Source: Terrimonas ginsenosidimutans (GTDB taxonomy: Bacteria > Bacteroidota > Bacteroidia > Chitinophagales > Chitinophagaceae). Taken from it: a stretch of DNA of 64,000 nucleotides. Numbering within the stretch: the stretch's first letter is position 1; every line of letters starts with the position of its first letter. The translations under genes were made by a program, and so were the position numbers. The notes under the pieces are model-generated. The model had not been told where the DNA came from and did not search any database. It saw only the letters and a list, made by a program, of their open reading frames with translations. Of the stretch, positions 34,352-44,367 are shown piece by piece. Location: assembly GCF_022012415.1 (NCBI RefSeq), contig NZ_JAKLTR010000001.1, positions 1 to 64,000 of the forward strand, in the 5' to 3' direction.

Positions 34352-34843
34352 CTACCGAGCCGGAAATTCCACTTCCATCTTCGGCGTCGGCTGATCGAGA
34401 ATGAAGTTCAACACCTTCACCGAAACATCTTCCGGGTTGATCAATTCCTGGAGGGAGATCTTATTCAACAATTGATCTACCGTATGCTGTATCATCTGCC
34501 ACAGGGACCGGGCAGAACAATCCACTGAATTCGTACACAATCTCATCGCACCGACATGCGAATCACAAAAACGTTTGTCAAACAACACACCACCCAATGC
34601 TTCGAGTACCAACCGGATATTGATATCTTTTGGCGCTCTGGCCAGCACATATCCTCCTTTATGTCCCGGTGTGCTATTAATAAAGTTTCCCATCCGCAAA
34701 ACCCGCGTGAGCTTCGCCACATAGTGACTGCTCAGGCCTTCGGCCTCTGCGAGCTGCGGAATGCTTAAGCCAACGTTGTCTGGACAACGGGCAATCCTTA
34801 TCAGGATCCGCAAACCGTATTCTTCTTGAGCAGTGATTTTCAT
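34352..34843 (-). CDS. Rrf2-family Fe-S regulator of the suf operon
   Basis: 163 residues from the ATG at 34843. The winged helix domain is ITAQEEYGLRILIRIARCPD and GHKGGYVLARAPKDI, and three Cys at 93, 103 and 109 (RFCDSHVGAMRLCTNSVDCS) match the three-Cys cluster-binding loop of IscR/RirA-type Rrf2 proteins. Such regulators sense the iron-sulfur status of the cell and usually repress the cluster-making genes. Being the last gene after sufB-C-D-S-E and a DUF59 gene, it is probably part of that circuit. It is separated from the DUF59 gene by 168 bases containing repeats, so it may also be transcribed separately. Confidence 0.9.
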   Translation of the reverse strand: MKITAQEEYGLRILIRIARCPDNVGLSIPQLAEAEGLSSHYVAKLTRVLRMGNFINSTPGHKGGYVLARAPKDINIRLVLEALGGVLFDKRFCDSHVGAMRLCTNSVDCSARSLWQMIQHTVDQLLNKISLQELINPEDVSVKVLNFILDQPTPKMEVEFPAR

Positions 34844-34865
34844 TTTCGGATAATATCTTAAATCG

Positions 34866-35005
34866 AAAGAGGAGTATCGCAAAGATCACTAAGGGCCGCA
34901 AAGGGCGCTAAGTATCTTAAACCGAAATCATCTCCAATATGCTGAATAATTTTCTCCATTGCGTCCCTGGCGGTCCTTTGCGCTCTTTGCGAAGCTCCTA
35001 CGCAA
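34866..35005. repeat. Family B repeat, diverged copy
   Basis: gtatcgcaaagatcactaag and cgcaaagggcgctaagtat at the left, with gcgtccctggcggtcctttg and cgctctttgcgaagc at the right, form an imperfect inverted repeat like the exact one at 29625-29721. Located between the Rrf2 and DUF59 genes. Confidence 0.7.
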
Positions 35006-35011
35006 GCCGCC

Positions 35012-35329
35012 CTACATAAATCCCAATTCCAACTGTGCCGCCTCCGACATCATCGTCTTATTCCACGCCGGACTCCACGTCACCGCCACATGCACATCAT
35101 TCACCCCTTCAATCTCCTTCACCTTCTGATCTACCTCTACCGGCAACGATTGTGCCGCAGGACAACCCGGCGCTGTCAATGTCATCACAATTTGTACATT
35201 ATTCAACGGTAAGATTGATACTTCGTAAATCAATCCCAGCTCCCAGATACTCACCGGCAACTCCGGATCATAAATGGTCTTCAACACATCAATCACCTTT
35301 TCTTTCATTTCATCTTCGTTCATCATCAT
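35012..35329 (-). CDS. DUF59 (MIP18/PaaD-like) protein of Fe-S assembly
   Basis: 105 residues; three consecutive ATG codons start it. The family core is KTIYDPELPVSIWELGLIYE with the PGCP motif in VMTLTAPGCPAAQ, and C-terminal VTWSPAWNKTMMSEAA. DUF59/SufT-like proteins work in cluster insertion or maturation. It follows sufE by 2-3 bases, so it is in the same transcript. The gene is sometimes called sufT, but its exact equivalence was not tested. Confidence 0.9.
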   Translation of the reverse strand: MMMNEDEMKEKVIDVLKTIYDPELPVSIWELGLIYEVSILPLNNVQIVMTLTAPGCPAAQSLPVEVDQKVKEIEGVNDVHVAVTWSPAWNKTMMSEAAQLELGFM

Positions 35330-35331
35330 CG

Positions 35332-35763
35332 CTATGTAGTTGAATGTTTCAATTTAAATGCTAACGCGTAATTCTTGATCTGTTTCACCATCGACAACAA
35401 TCCATTCGAACGCGTCTGCGCAAGAAAGGATGTCAACCCTACTTCTTTGATAAAATCCAGCGGCGCTCCTATGATCTCATCCGGTGTTCTTCCCGAAAGA
35501 ACTCTCACCAGCATGCTGATCAATCCTTTTACCAACACTGAATCACTATCCGCACTGAAAAAGATCTTTCCATCTTTATAGTCTGCCTGCAGCCAGACCG
35601 ATGACTGGCAACCGCGGACCTTATTATCATCTGTCTTATACTGATCATCGAGCACCGGTAACTTCTTACCCAGGTCGATAATGTACTCGTATTTATCGTC
35701 ATTATTATCAAAGAGTCCAAACTCTTCGACGATCTCTTTTTCTATATCCCTGATCGTACTCAT
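35332..35763 (-). CDS. sufE: SufE sulfur acceptor protein
   Basis: 143 residues from the ATG at 35763, nine bases after the sufS stop. Hallmarks: IIDLGKKLPVLDDQYK, the active loop NKVRGCQSSVWLQ with the catalytic Cys at 52, then FSADSDSVLVKGLISMLVRV and FIKEVGLTSFLAQTRSNGLL. SufE takes persulfide sulfur from SufS and hands it to the SufBCD scaffold. Normal length for the family. Confidence 0.95.
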   Translation of the reverse strand: MSTIRDIEKEIVEEFGLFDNNDDKYEYIIDLGKKLPVLDDQYKTDDNKVRGCQSSVWLQADYKDGKIFFSADSDSVLVKGLISMLVRVLSGRTPDEIIGAPLDFIKEVGLTSFLAQTRSNGLLSMVKQIKNYALAFKLKHSTT

Positions 35764-35772
35764 CCCTGTCAA

Positions 35773-37026
35773 TTATGCCAGTAATTTGATAGCTCTATGC
35801 AAGCCTTTCACCAGTTCATCAATTTCTTCCGTTGTATTATACGCCGCAAACGATGCACGTGTTGTACCCGGAATGCAGAATCGGTCTATCAGCGGCTGCG
35901 CGCAATGGTGACCAGTTCTCACCGCAATCCCGCGGTTATCCAGCAAGATCGCGATATCCTGCGGATGCAGTTTATCGATAATAAATGAAACCAAACTCAC
36001 TTTTTCCTTCGCCTGACCGATGATCTTCAATCCCGGGATCTGTTGCAATTGTTCTGTTGCATAATCCAGCAATTCATCTTCATGTCTCCGCATCACATCC
36101 TTACCTGTTTCATTCACAAAATCGATCGCGGTTTTCAATGCAATCGTATCCGCAATATTCGGCGTTCCCGCTTCATATTTATAAGGAAGATCATTGAACG
36201 TGGTTCCTGTGTACTTCACTTCCTTGATCATTTCTCCACCACCCTGGTAAACCGGCATTGCTAACAGGAGATCTCTCTTGCCATACAACACACCAATCCC
36301 CGTCGGGCCATATAATTTGTGGGAAGAGAAAGCGAAAAAATCGCAATCCATATCCTGCACATCGATGTCCAAATGCACGGTCGATTGCGCGCCATCTACC
36401 ATCACCAATGCACCAACTTTGCGTGCTTCAGCAATTATATTCTTCACCGGGTTCACTGTACCCAATGCATTTGATACATGTACTACGGAAATCAGCTTCG
36501 TCTTCGGCGAAATCAATTTCAAAAATTCTTCCCAGATCAACTCACCATTATCATCCACCGGGATCACTTTCAGCACCGCGCCTTTTTCTTCACACAGCAA
36601 TTGCCAGGGAACGATGTTGGAGTGATGCTCCATATTCGTAATGATGATCTCATCGCCGGCTTTTACATTCGCTCTTCCCCAGGTGGCTGCGACAAGATTA
36701 ATACCTTCAGTAGTCCCTCTCGTAAATATAATTTCTTCTCTGCTTGAAGCATTGATGAAATCTTTCACGGTATCGCGCGTTGCTTCAAAAGCAGCAGTTG
36801 CTTCTTCAGCGAGTGAGTGAATCCCTCTATGAATATTTGCGTTAAAACCGGAGTAGTAATTCACCAGTGCGTCGATGACTACCTGCGGCTTTTGTGAAGT
36901 AGCTGCATTGTCGAGATAGATCAAAGGATACCCTTTCACCTGGCGTTTCAGGATCGGGAACTGCTCGCGGAAAGACTGTACATCGAAAGTCTTTTTCTTC
37001 ACTTCGGTATCTATTGATGTGATCAT
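35773..37026 (-). CDS. sufS: SufS cysteine desulfurase
   Basis: 417 residues. The PLP lysine is K237 in FSSHKLYGPTGIG and the catalytic Cys is C375 in RTGHHCAQP, both typical of SufS. Other marks are YLDNAATSQKPQVVIDAL, FTRGTTEGINLVA, NMEHHSNIVPWQ and VDGAQSTVHLDIDVQDMDCD. It removes sulfur from cysteine as enzyme persulfide for transfer to SufE. The gene sits 378 bases after sufD, a large gap for this operon, and leads into sufE with only nine bases between. Confidence 0.97.
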   Translation of the reverse strand: MITSIDTEVKKKTFDVQSFREQFPILKRQVKGYPLIYLDNAATSQKPQVVIDALVNYYSGFNANIHRGIHSLAEEATAAFEATRDTVKDFINASSREEIIFTRGTTEGINLVAATWGRANVKAGDEIIITNMEHHSNIVPWQLLCEEKGAVLKVIPVDDNGELIWEEFLKLISPKTKLISVVHVSNALGTVNPVKNIIAEARKVGALVMVDGAQSTVHLDIDVQDMDCDFFAFSSHKLYGPTGIGVLYGKRDLLLAMPVYQGGGEMIKEVKYTGTTFNDLPYKYEAGTPNIADTIALKTAIDFVNETGKDVMRRHEDELLDYATEQLQQIPGLKIIGQAKEKVSLVSFIIDKLHPQDIAILLDNRGIAVRTGHHCAQPLIDRFCIPGTTRASFAAYNTTEEIDELVKGLHRAIKLLA

Positions 37027-37404
37027 AGCTTACTTTTTATCTGTGATACACTTGCCCACTATTGTCTTCTTCTTTCAAAGTCTTTTCTTCTTTCGGACTG
37101 CTCGTGCCGCCTCAATCCCTACAACTTGTTATCCCGGGCGATCTCCTTTCAACCCCTCACAAACTTAAACGACCGAGACCCGGGACCCCTCTAACTACCA
37201 AACCCTTCTCTACCTTTCAACCTCCCGACCTCTCAAATCATTGAAGAACTCTTCAACTCGAGAGACCCCGGGTCTGGCTTGCAGTAAGATTGTTACCCTA
37301 TTTAGTTCGCCCGCCCGGGGAAACAGAGCGGGACGGGGCTATGTAAACAGCAACTGCAAGAGTGACTAAGTGCAGAGGCGACCAAAGGTTTCTATTAAGT
37401 TCAA
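37027..37404 (-). other. 378-base gap inside the suf operon, structured or repeat-like, no gene
   Basis: No coding sequence is visible on either strand. The minus (operon) strand has four CCCGGG sites in under 190 bases (plus-strand starts 37133, 37179, 37267, 37314), with a near-palindrome agacccggggtct. It also has repeated gttgaaagg-like units (for example gggaggttgaaaggtagag) and is purine-rich. It could be a dispersed repeat, a processing site, or a leader RNA for sufS. Confidence 0.5.
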
Positions 37405-38687
37405 TTACGCTTCGTACCCCAATCTCTCACTCACCAATCCATCTACATATTCCCTAATCACCCCAATCTTTATCTTCTCAATCACATCCCCCGCAAACCC
37501 ATGGAGCAACATCGCTTTCGCCGTTCTTTCAGGCACTCCCCGTGATTGCAAATAGAACAATCCCTCCTCATCCAATTTCCCCACCGTACATCCATGCGAA
37601 CACTTCACATCATCCGCAAAGATCTCCAATTGCGGCTTCGTATTCACGCTCGCCGTATCTGATAACAAAACGTTCTTATTAGATTGGAAGGCGTTTGTCT
37701 TCTGCGCCGGCTGTCTCACAAAGATCTTCCCATTGAACACACCCGTTCCATTCTCATCCAGCATGCCTTTGTAGAGCTCATTGCTATAACAATTCGGCTG
37801 TGCGTTGTCAACAACCGTATGATTATCGATCAACGTATTCCCTTTCGGATAATACAACCCATACAAATGCGCTTCGCAATACGCATCTTCCATCACCACG
37901 TTCGTATTGTTCCGTACGATCGCGCCATTCAGAGAGATCGTCACCGCATTCGCCAAACTTTTACCTGTCTGACGGATATGCGTCGTACTCACCTGGCTTG
38001 CTTGCGCATGCTCATTCTGAATTTTGACATAATCCAGGATCGCATCACGTTCAACAACGATCTCCATCACCTGGTTCGTCAGACTTTCCGCATTGCCAAC
38101 GTTTGCAAACGTCTCAACAATTTGTATCTGTGCATTCTCACCCAGATGAACCAATGTTCTTGGTAATGCCAGCACCTGTCCATCCGTGATGTTATAGATG
38201 TACACCGGGTGCGACACGATCTTACCGCGTTTCACCGCGATGAACACCGCGCCTTTGGTTACAAAAGCCGTATTCAACGCGTTGATCCCGTCTTTCAGAT
38301 ATTGCGCGCTATGATTGAAATGCTTATTTACGATCTCAGCATATTCATTTGTCAATGCATCTTCCAGCGCCACCACGTTCAGTTCAGCTGAACGGATCGT
38401 CGAAAGATCCTGTGCATACTGACCATTCACAAACACCAGTTCATTCGCCACTTCATGACCCGGCAAACGATACGCATCGATATCGATCTGTTTCGATGCA
38501 CCGATCTCAAAAGATTTATTGAAAAAACCTCCGATCCTCGTGTACTTCCATTCTTCATGACGCGTCGTCGGAATGCCCATCGTGCTGAATGCCGCAAAAG
38601 CATCCTGCCTTTTGGCGCTCAGCCCGCTGCCGCTGTCGGCCGACTGCAACTGTTCGAATTGTTCCTTTATATAAGTCGTTGTATCCA

Positions 38688-38688
<1 letters not shown>
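37405..38688 (-). CDS. sufD: SufD, Fe-S assembly scaffold subunit
   Basis: 427 residues. It shows the SufB/D beta-helix core: VFVNGQYAQDLSTI, TTHIRQTGKSLANAVTISLN, AQPNCYSNELYKGMLDENGT, FADDVKCSHGCTVGKLDEEG and the end RGVPERTAKAMLLHGFAGDV. The DVKCSHG...G motif and position mark SufD. It pairs with SufB and the ATPase SufC to build clusters. The start overlaps the sufC stop by one base (TAATG), so both are translationally coupled. Confidence 0.95.
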
Positions 38689-39476
<788 letters not shown>

Positions 39477-39525
39477 TGAACTAACTATTTTTCTTTGTTA
39501 TTGTACTTTGTTTGTGCGGCGTATT

Positions 39526-39617
39526 AAGTATCGCCAAGCCCGCTAAGGAATCGCTAAGTACGCCAAGATATCTTTGCGCCCTTTGCGCCTTCTCTGCGCC
39601 CTCTGCGATCCTCCTAC
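39526..39617. repeat. Family B repeat, diverged copy between sufB and sufC
   Basis: The left part has gtatcgccaagcccgctaag and aatcgctaagtacgccaag; the right part has tctttgcgccctttgcgcc and ctctgcgatcctcctacgcc. Together they form an imperfect inverted repeat. The 150 bases 39477-39626 hold no gene. Confidence 0.7.
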
Positions 39618-39626
39618 GCCCATCAA

Positions 39627-41108
39627 TTATCCAACGCTTCCTTCAAGGGAGATAGCCAGCAGCTTCTGAGCCTCTACCGCAAACTCCATTGGAAGTTGGT
39701 TCATCACCTCCTTCGCAAATCCATTTATAATCAGCGCCACCGCCGTTTCCGTATCCATCCCTCTCTGGTTGCAATAAAACAACTGATCTTCCCCAATCTT
39801 CGACGTCGTCGCTTCATGCTCCACCATCGAAGAACTATTCTTCACCTCTATATAAGGAAACGTATGCGCGCCACATTTATCACCCAGCAACAGCGAATCA
39901 CATTGAGAGAAGTTCCGTGCATTGCTCGCATTCTTATTCACCTGCACCAACCCGCGGTAGCTGTTATTGCTGAATCCCGCCGAGATACCTTTTGACACGA
40001 TGCGGCTCTTGGTGTTCTTCCCGAGGTGCATCATTTTGGTACCGGTATCAGCTTGCTGGTAGTTATTGGTCACGGCCACGGAATAGAATTCCCCGACTGA
40101 GTTATCGCCTTTTAATATTACGCTTGGGTATTTCCAGGTGATGGACGAGCCGGTTTCCACCTGTGTCCAGGAGATCTTGGAGTTATCGCCTTTGCAGATC
40201 CCGCGTTTGGTCACGAAGTTGTAGATCCCGCCCACGCCGTTCTTATCACCGGGATACCAGTTCTGAACGGTGGAGTATTTGATCTCCGCGTCTTTCATGG
40301 CCACGAGTTCCACCACGGCTGCGTGCAGCTGGTTTTCGTCGCGCATCGGGGCGGTGCAACCTTCGAGGTAGCTAACATAGCTGCCTTCGTCGGCGATGAT
40401 CAGGGTACGCTCGAACTGACCCGTATTCTCGGCATTGATCCGGAAATAGGTGGACAGTTCCATCGGGCAGCGGACGCCTTTTGGTATATAAACGAATGAT
40501 CCATCGGTGAATACAGCAGCATTCAACGCGGAGAAATAGTTATCTGTAATAGGCACGACCGTGCTGAGGTATTCCTTGATCAGCTCCGGGTGTTCCTGAA
40601 TGGCTTCGCTGATGGAGCAGAAGATGATGCCGAGCTCACCCAGCTGGGCTTTGAAGGTGGTGCCGATGGATACGGAATCCACCACGGCATCCACGGCCAC
40701 GCCGGTCAGTCGTTTCTGTTCATCGAGGGAAATGCCGAGCTTTTCGAAGGTCTTCCGGAGTTCCGGATCGATCTCATCCAGGCTACCGGGCTTGATCTTC
40801 TGTTTGGGGGCAGAATAGTACTTAATATCCTGGTAATCAATCGGATCATATTTGATATTTGCCCAATTGGGTTCTTTCATCTTTTGCCAGTGGGCAAAAG
40901 CTTTCAGGCGCCATTCGAGCATCCATGCTGGTTCGTTCTTTTTGGCTGAAATGAAACGTATGATGTTCTCGTTCAGCCCCTTAGGAGCTTCATCCGCCTC
41001 AATATCCGTGACAAAACCGTACTTATACTCGGCCTGTATCGCTTGTTCCAGGTAATCTTCAGAATCGTGGATCGGCCTGGCAGGTTTTTCTATTTCTGTT
41101 TTCATCAT
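39627..41108 (-). CDS. sufB: SufB, Fe-S assembly scaffold subunit
   Basis: 493 residues from the first of two adjacent ATGs (41108/41105); a longer form to 41216 lacks homology in its first 36 residues. Hallmarks: [110 protein letters not shown]-like motifs, and [19 protein letters not shown]. It binds the nascent cluster. It opens the suf operon. Confidence 0.97.
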   Translation of the reverse strand: MMKTEIEKPARPIHDSEDYLEQAIQAEYKYGFVTDIEADEAPKGLNENIIRFISAKKNEPAWMLEWRLKAFAHWQKMKEPNWANIKYDPIDYQDIKYYSAPKQKIKPGSLDEIDPELRKTFEKLGISLDEQKRLTGVAVDAVVDSVSIGTTFKAQLGELGIIFCSISEAIQEHPELIKEYLSTVVPITDNYFSALNAAVFTDGSFVYIPKGVRCPMELSTYFRINAENTGQFERTLIIADEGSYVSYLEGCTAPMRDENQLHAAVVELVAMKDAEIKYSTVQNWYPGDKNGVGGIYNFVTKRGICKGDNSKISWTQVETGSSITWKYPSVILKGDNSVGEFYSVAVTNNYQQADTGTKMMHLGKNTKSRIVSKGISAGFSNNSYRGLVQVNKNASNARNFSQCDSLLLGDKCGAHTFPYIEVKNSSSMVEHEATTSKIGEDQLFYCNQRGMDTETAVALIINGFAKEVMNQLPMEFAVEAQKLLAISLEGSVG

Positions 41109-41111
41109 CCG

Positions 41112-41119
41112 CAAAGTTA
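41112..41119 (-). promoter_or_regulatory. sufB: Possible -7 element (TAACTTTG) at the sufB start
   Basis: On the minus strand TAACTTTG matches TAnnTTTG and ends three bases before the first ATG. A matching -33 was not found at the usual distance. If used, the suf mRNA would start at or near the ATG (leaderless), or translation would begin at the second ATG. Confidence 0.35.
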
Positions 41120-41287
41120 CGGAAGCGTGTGTACAAAAAAGTATAAATTGATTTTTGATTTTGGGGGATAAGACAGGCAAATAATTACATATGTGTAAAA
41201 CCCTGCAGTAAGCCATATATATCCTAAAAAATTATACTTTATTTCCTACATTAGGAGTGACTATTTTAGCACGGTTAAATCTTTTCA

Positions 41288-43243
41288 ATGGAATACAATT
41301 TAGAGACGGTAAAGGATTTAGTTACAATCGCAAAACCTTTCATCGATCCACTAATATCGTCATTTCTTAAGCCCAAACTGGAGAGATTGGGAAAATGGAT
41401 CAAAAAACAAGATATTAATGGTCAGCTTGACGAGCCTTGGTTTGAAAATAGGTTTGAAGAGTATCTAGGCCGTACGTATGCCTTTTGCCAAAACGTCAAT
41501 ATTCTGCTCTTTCAAAATCAACAAATTAAAATCAGAGACATTTATTATCCATTAACACTTCAATCCTCAAAAGATCGCAAAGAAGTCAAAATAGATAAGT
41601 TTTCTATTACCCATATTCAGCCTTATAAGAAAATCTTGATTTCTGATACTGCTGGAATGGGAAAATCCACGATGGTAAAATGGATTGGCTCACAAATAAT
41701 CGAAAATTCAATTGGTATTCCTATTATAGTCGAGCTACGAAATTTGAAAGAAAGCCATTCGCTGTTGGATGAAATCTGTAATCAAATTAACCCAATCGAT
41801 GCGTCGTTCAACAAGGATCTGATCTTGAAGTTTTTGGAGCTAGGTAATTTTATCATTCTTCTTGACGGTTTTGATGAACTATTAACAAAAGATCAAGAAG
41901 TTATTACAAAAGATATTCGCGAATTTATTAACAAGGCGTCAAATAATTATTTCTTAATGACATCTCGACCGGAGAGCGCTTTAGCCACTTTCGGAGATTT
42001 CCAGTCTTTTAATATTCGGCCATTAGAGAAAGAGGAAGCTTTTGAACTAATTCTAAAATACGACTCTATATGCCCAATTAAAATTGGCGAAAAATTAATC
42101 ACTGAAATAGACCAAAGCTTTAATCAAGCTAAAGAGCTCTTGAAAAACCCCTTTTTGGTATCGCTGATATATAGCACCTACACCTATAACAAAGATATCC
42201 CTTCAAATAAAGTATCATTTTATGAAGAGATTTATTTTGCATTGTTTAAGAGGCATGATCTTTCTAAAGATGGATGGACTCGCCCTAAGAAATCTAAGTT
42301 AGACATTCAACAATTTAGAACCCTTTTACGCCAGCTAGCATTTGACACGGCCGTTCTTGGGACTATTGTCTATAATGAATCTGAACTAACATCTTACATA
42401 GAATTAGCCAAAGGAAAATGTCCAGGAATCGTGTTTAAAAGCGCTGATTTCTTAGATGATCTTTTGTCATCGGTTCCTTTGTTTCAAAGAGAGGGAGCGA
42501 AATTAAAATGGGCGCACAAATCATTACAGGACTACTTTGCTGCTGATTTTATAGCTTATAATAGCCGTAAGGTTGAAATATTGGAAAGGATCTATACATC
42601 AGAGCGTGAAGGGTTCTTAAATATTCTAGATTTTCTTGCTGAATTAGATTACAAAACGTTTCGACAAATTGTAATACACAAACTTCTCAGAAAATTTATT
42701 CAGTTTTATGATACCTCCTACGCCGACTTTACAGATATTCCAGTAAATGATTTGAAGTATCGAAAATCGATAACTTTTGCAAGTTCGACTATCATTGCTA
42801 ACAGAAAAAACTTTGAAAAGAGGGCTGAAGAGCTTTTTACGCTCGCTTCGACTATATTTGAAAACGCTCAACAAGCTAACCGCGTTATCACTGCAACGCA
42901 CTTTTATCTGATTGTGGCCGATCAGTTCGAAGGGAAAATAATCGATCTGTTGCTCCAAAAAAGTATTCCATTTGTTAAAAAAGATTTATCAGAAGATCTT
43001 TCGTATAGAGAAAAGGTCAAGATACCTCAAAAAGAATTGTTTCTAGTGAACGATGATTTAAAATCGCCGTTAAATACGTCCAAAAATTTCTCGGAAATTA
43101 CCCAGATATTACGTCACAGCCTTAGAGGTCCAGGCTCTAGGCAGGGCTCTTTTATCGACCCAGATCTAGCCAGACATGAACTTGCCCAAATTGAAAATGA
43201 GATTGCAAGAGAACAACTGATAGATAACTTTAAAGATATCTAA
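41288..43243 (+). CDS. NACHT-domain STAND ATPase (defence-type)
   Basis: 651 residues. The N-terminal 110 residues are helical with no known effector motif. The NACHT domain has Walker A SDTAGMGKST (K126), Walker B FIILLDGFDEL (D193, D196, E197) and the sensor TSRPE (227). The winged-helix part ends with KWAHKSLQDYFAADFIAY, a usual NACHT C-terminal mark, followed by a helical region of about 250 residues that may sense a phage or cell signal. bNACHT proteins act in antiphage defence. Its effector is not obvious from sequence. Base composition is more A/T-rich than the suf region. The next genes (AAA + subtilase) start 116 bases on, on the same strand. Confidence 0.88.
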   Translation: MEYNLETVKDLVTIAKPFIDPLISSFLKPKLERLGKWIKKQDINGQLDEPWFENRFEEYLGRTYAFCQNVNILLFQNQQIKIRDIYYPLTLQSSKDRKEVKIDKFSITHIQPYKKILISDTAGMGKSTMVKWIGSQIIENSIGIPIIVELRNLKESHSLLDEICNQINPIDASFNKDLILKFLELGNFIILLDGFDELLTKDQEVITKDIREFINKASNNYFLMTSRPESALATFGDFQSFNIRPLEKEEAFELILKYDSICPIKIGEKLITEIDQSFNQAKELLKNPFLVSLIYSTYTYNKDIPSNKVSFYEEIYFALFKRHDLSKDGWTRPKKSKLDIQQFRTLLRQLAFDTAVLGTIVYNESELTSYIELAKGKCPGIVFKSADFLDDLLSSVPLFQREGAKLKWAHKSLQDYFAADFIAYNSRKVEILERIYTSEREGFLNILDFLAELDYKTFRQIVIHKLLRKFIQFYDTSYADFTDIPVNDLKYRKSITFASSTIIANRKNFEKRAEELFTLASTIFENAQQANRVITATHFYLIVADQFEGKIIDLLLQKSIPFVKKDLSEDLSYREKVKIPQKELFLVNDDLKSPLNTSKNFSEITQILRHSLRGPGSRQGSFIDPDLARHELAQIENEIAREQLIDNFKDI

Positions 43244-43359
43244 GAAGGCTTTGCTATTGATTGAATTTTGTATGTACAAGTTAACAGTTATTTTCACATC
43301 TTTGTAATAGATTAGTATAATCCATATCAAACTCTTGAAAATATATTTTTCAGTAAACA

Positions 43360-44367
43360 ATGACCGGATCCGAGCAAATAAAAAGTCTTATAAAATCCTT
43401 TGGAGAAAGCGACGAAGCAAGATTCTTTGCTTCAGCTATGCAAATCGCGGCATCTGAAGCTAGACAAGGTCATTCAAACCTAGCTCAAGAGTTAAAGAAT
43501 TTAATAGAAAACGCAAAGAAAAATCGATCTGCCCTTCAATATGAAAATGGCAAAGTCGTAAACATATCGACTTCCAGAAGAGAGATCAACGACCTAGTAG
43601 AAGTCTTTCATTCAAGAATAGATCTTTCAAGCATGATTTTGGAGACTTCTGTTAAACAACAGTTACTTAAACTAATTCGTGAACAAAAAGACTGGGAACT
43701 TTTAAGACATCACAATCTTGCTCCAATTAAAAAACTTCTTCTTACCGGTGCTCCTGGTACAGGCAAAACGATGACAGCTCATGCTTTGGCAGGAGAACTT
43801 GGAATTCCGTTATTTCTTATTCGCTTAGATGGCGTATTGTCGAAATATTTGGGAGAGTCTATCGCTAAACTACGGGTAATATTTGATCAGATGCCTGGTC
43901 AAAGAGGAGTTTACTTATTTGATGAATTTGACTCAATCGGGTCTCACCGTAATACAGGCCACGACATCGGAGAGATAAAAAGAATTCTCAATAGTTTTCT
44001 AATAAACATAGAAAAAGATAACAGCAACAGCATTATTATAGCCGCGACTAATTTACCAGAATCATTAGACAAAGCTCTATTCAGAAGATTCGATCTTATC
44101 ATATCATATCCGTTGCCTACTGAAAAAGAGATCGTAAATGCTATTAAAAAATGCATTAGTAGTTATTCTCTGGATAAAACGTCAAATTTCTCTGCTATTG
44201 CGAAACAAGTAGTTGGTATAAATTACTCTGACATTTCAAAAGCATGTGACGAAGCAATAAAAGAAAAAATATTATCGGGATCTGCTAAAATTCACCGAGA
44301 TTTTCTTTATACTGCCTTGCTAAATAGAATGTCATATGGCCGAACAATTGCCCCATCTAACGATTAA
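43360..44367 (+). CDS. ietA: AAA ATPase, IetA-like (defence pair with subtilase)
   Basis: 335 residues. The N-terminal helices (1-110) are followed by an AAA+ domain: Walker A GAPGTGKT (130-137), Walker B VYLFDEFDSIG (D188, E189), sensor 1 IIAATNLPES, and two arginines in ALFRRFD (242-243). The pore-like SKYLGESIAKLRVIFDQ is typical of FtsH/proteasome-type AAA. It overlaps the following subtilase gene by 32 bases. AAA plus S8 protease pairs of this size match the IetAS antiphage system. The symbol is given by context and architecture, not by alignment. Confidence 0.82.
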   Translation: MTGSEQIKSLIKSFGESDEARFFASAMQIAASEARQGHSNLAQELKNLIENAKKNRSALQYENGKVVNISTSRREINDLVEVFHSRIDLSSMILETSVKQQLLKLIREQKDWELLRHHNLAPIKKLLLTGAPGTGKTMTAHALAGELGIPLFLIRLDGVLSKYLGESIAKLRVIFDQMPGQRGVYLFDEFDSIGSHRNTGHDIGEIKRILNSFLINIEKDNSNSIIIAATNLPESLDKALFRRFDLIISYPLPTEKEIVNAIKKCISSYSLDKTSNFSAIAKQVVGINYSDISKACDEAIKEKILSGSAKIHRDFLYTALLNRMSYGRTIAPSND

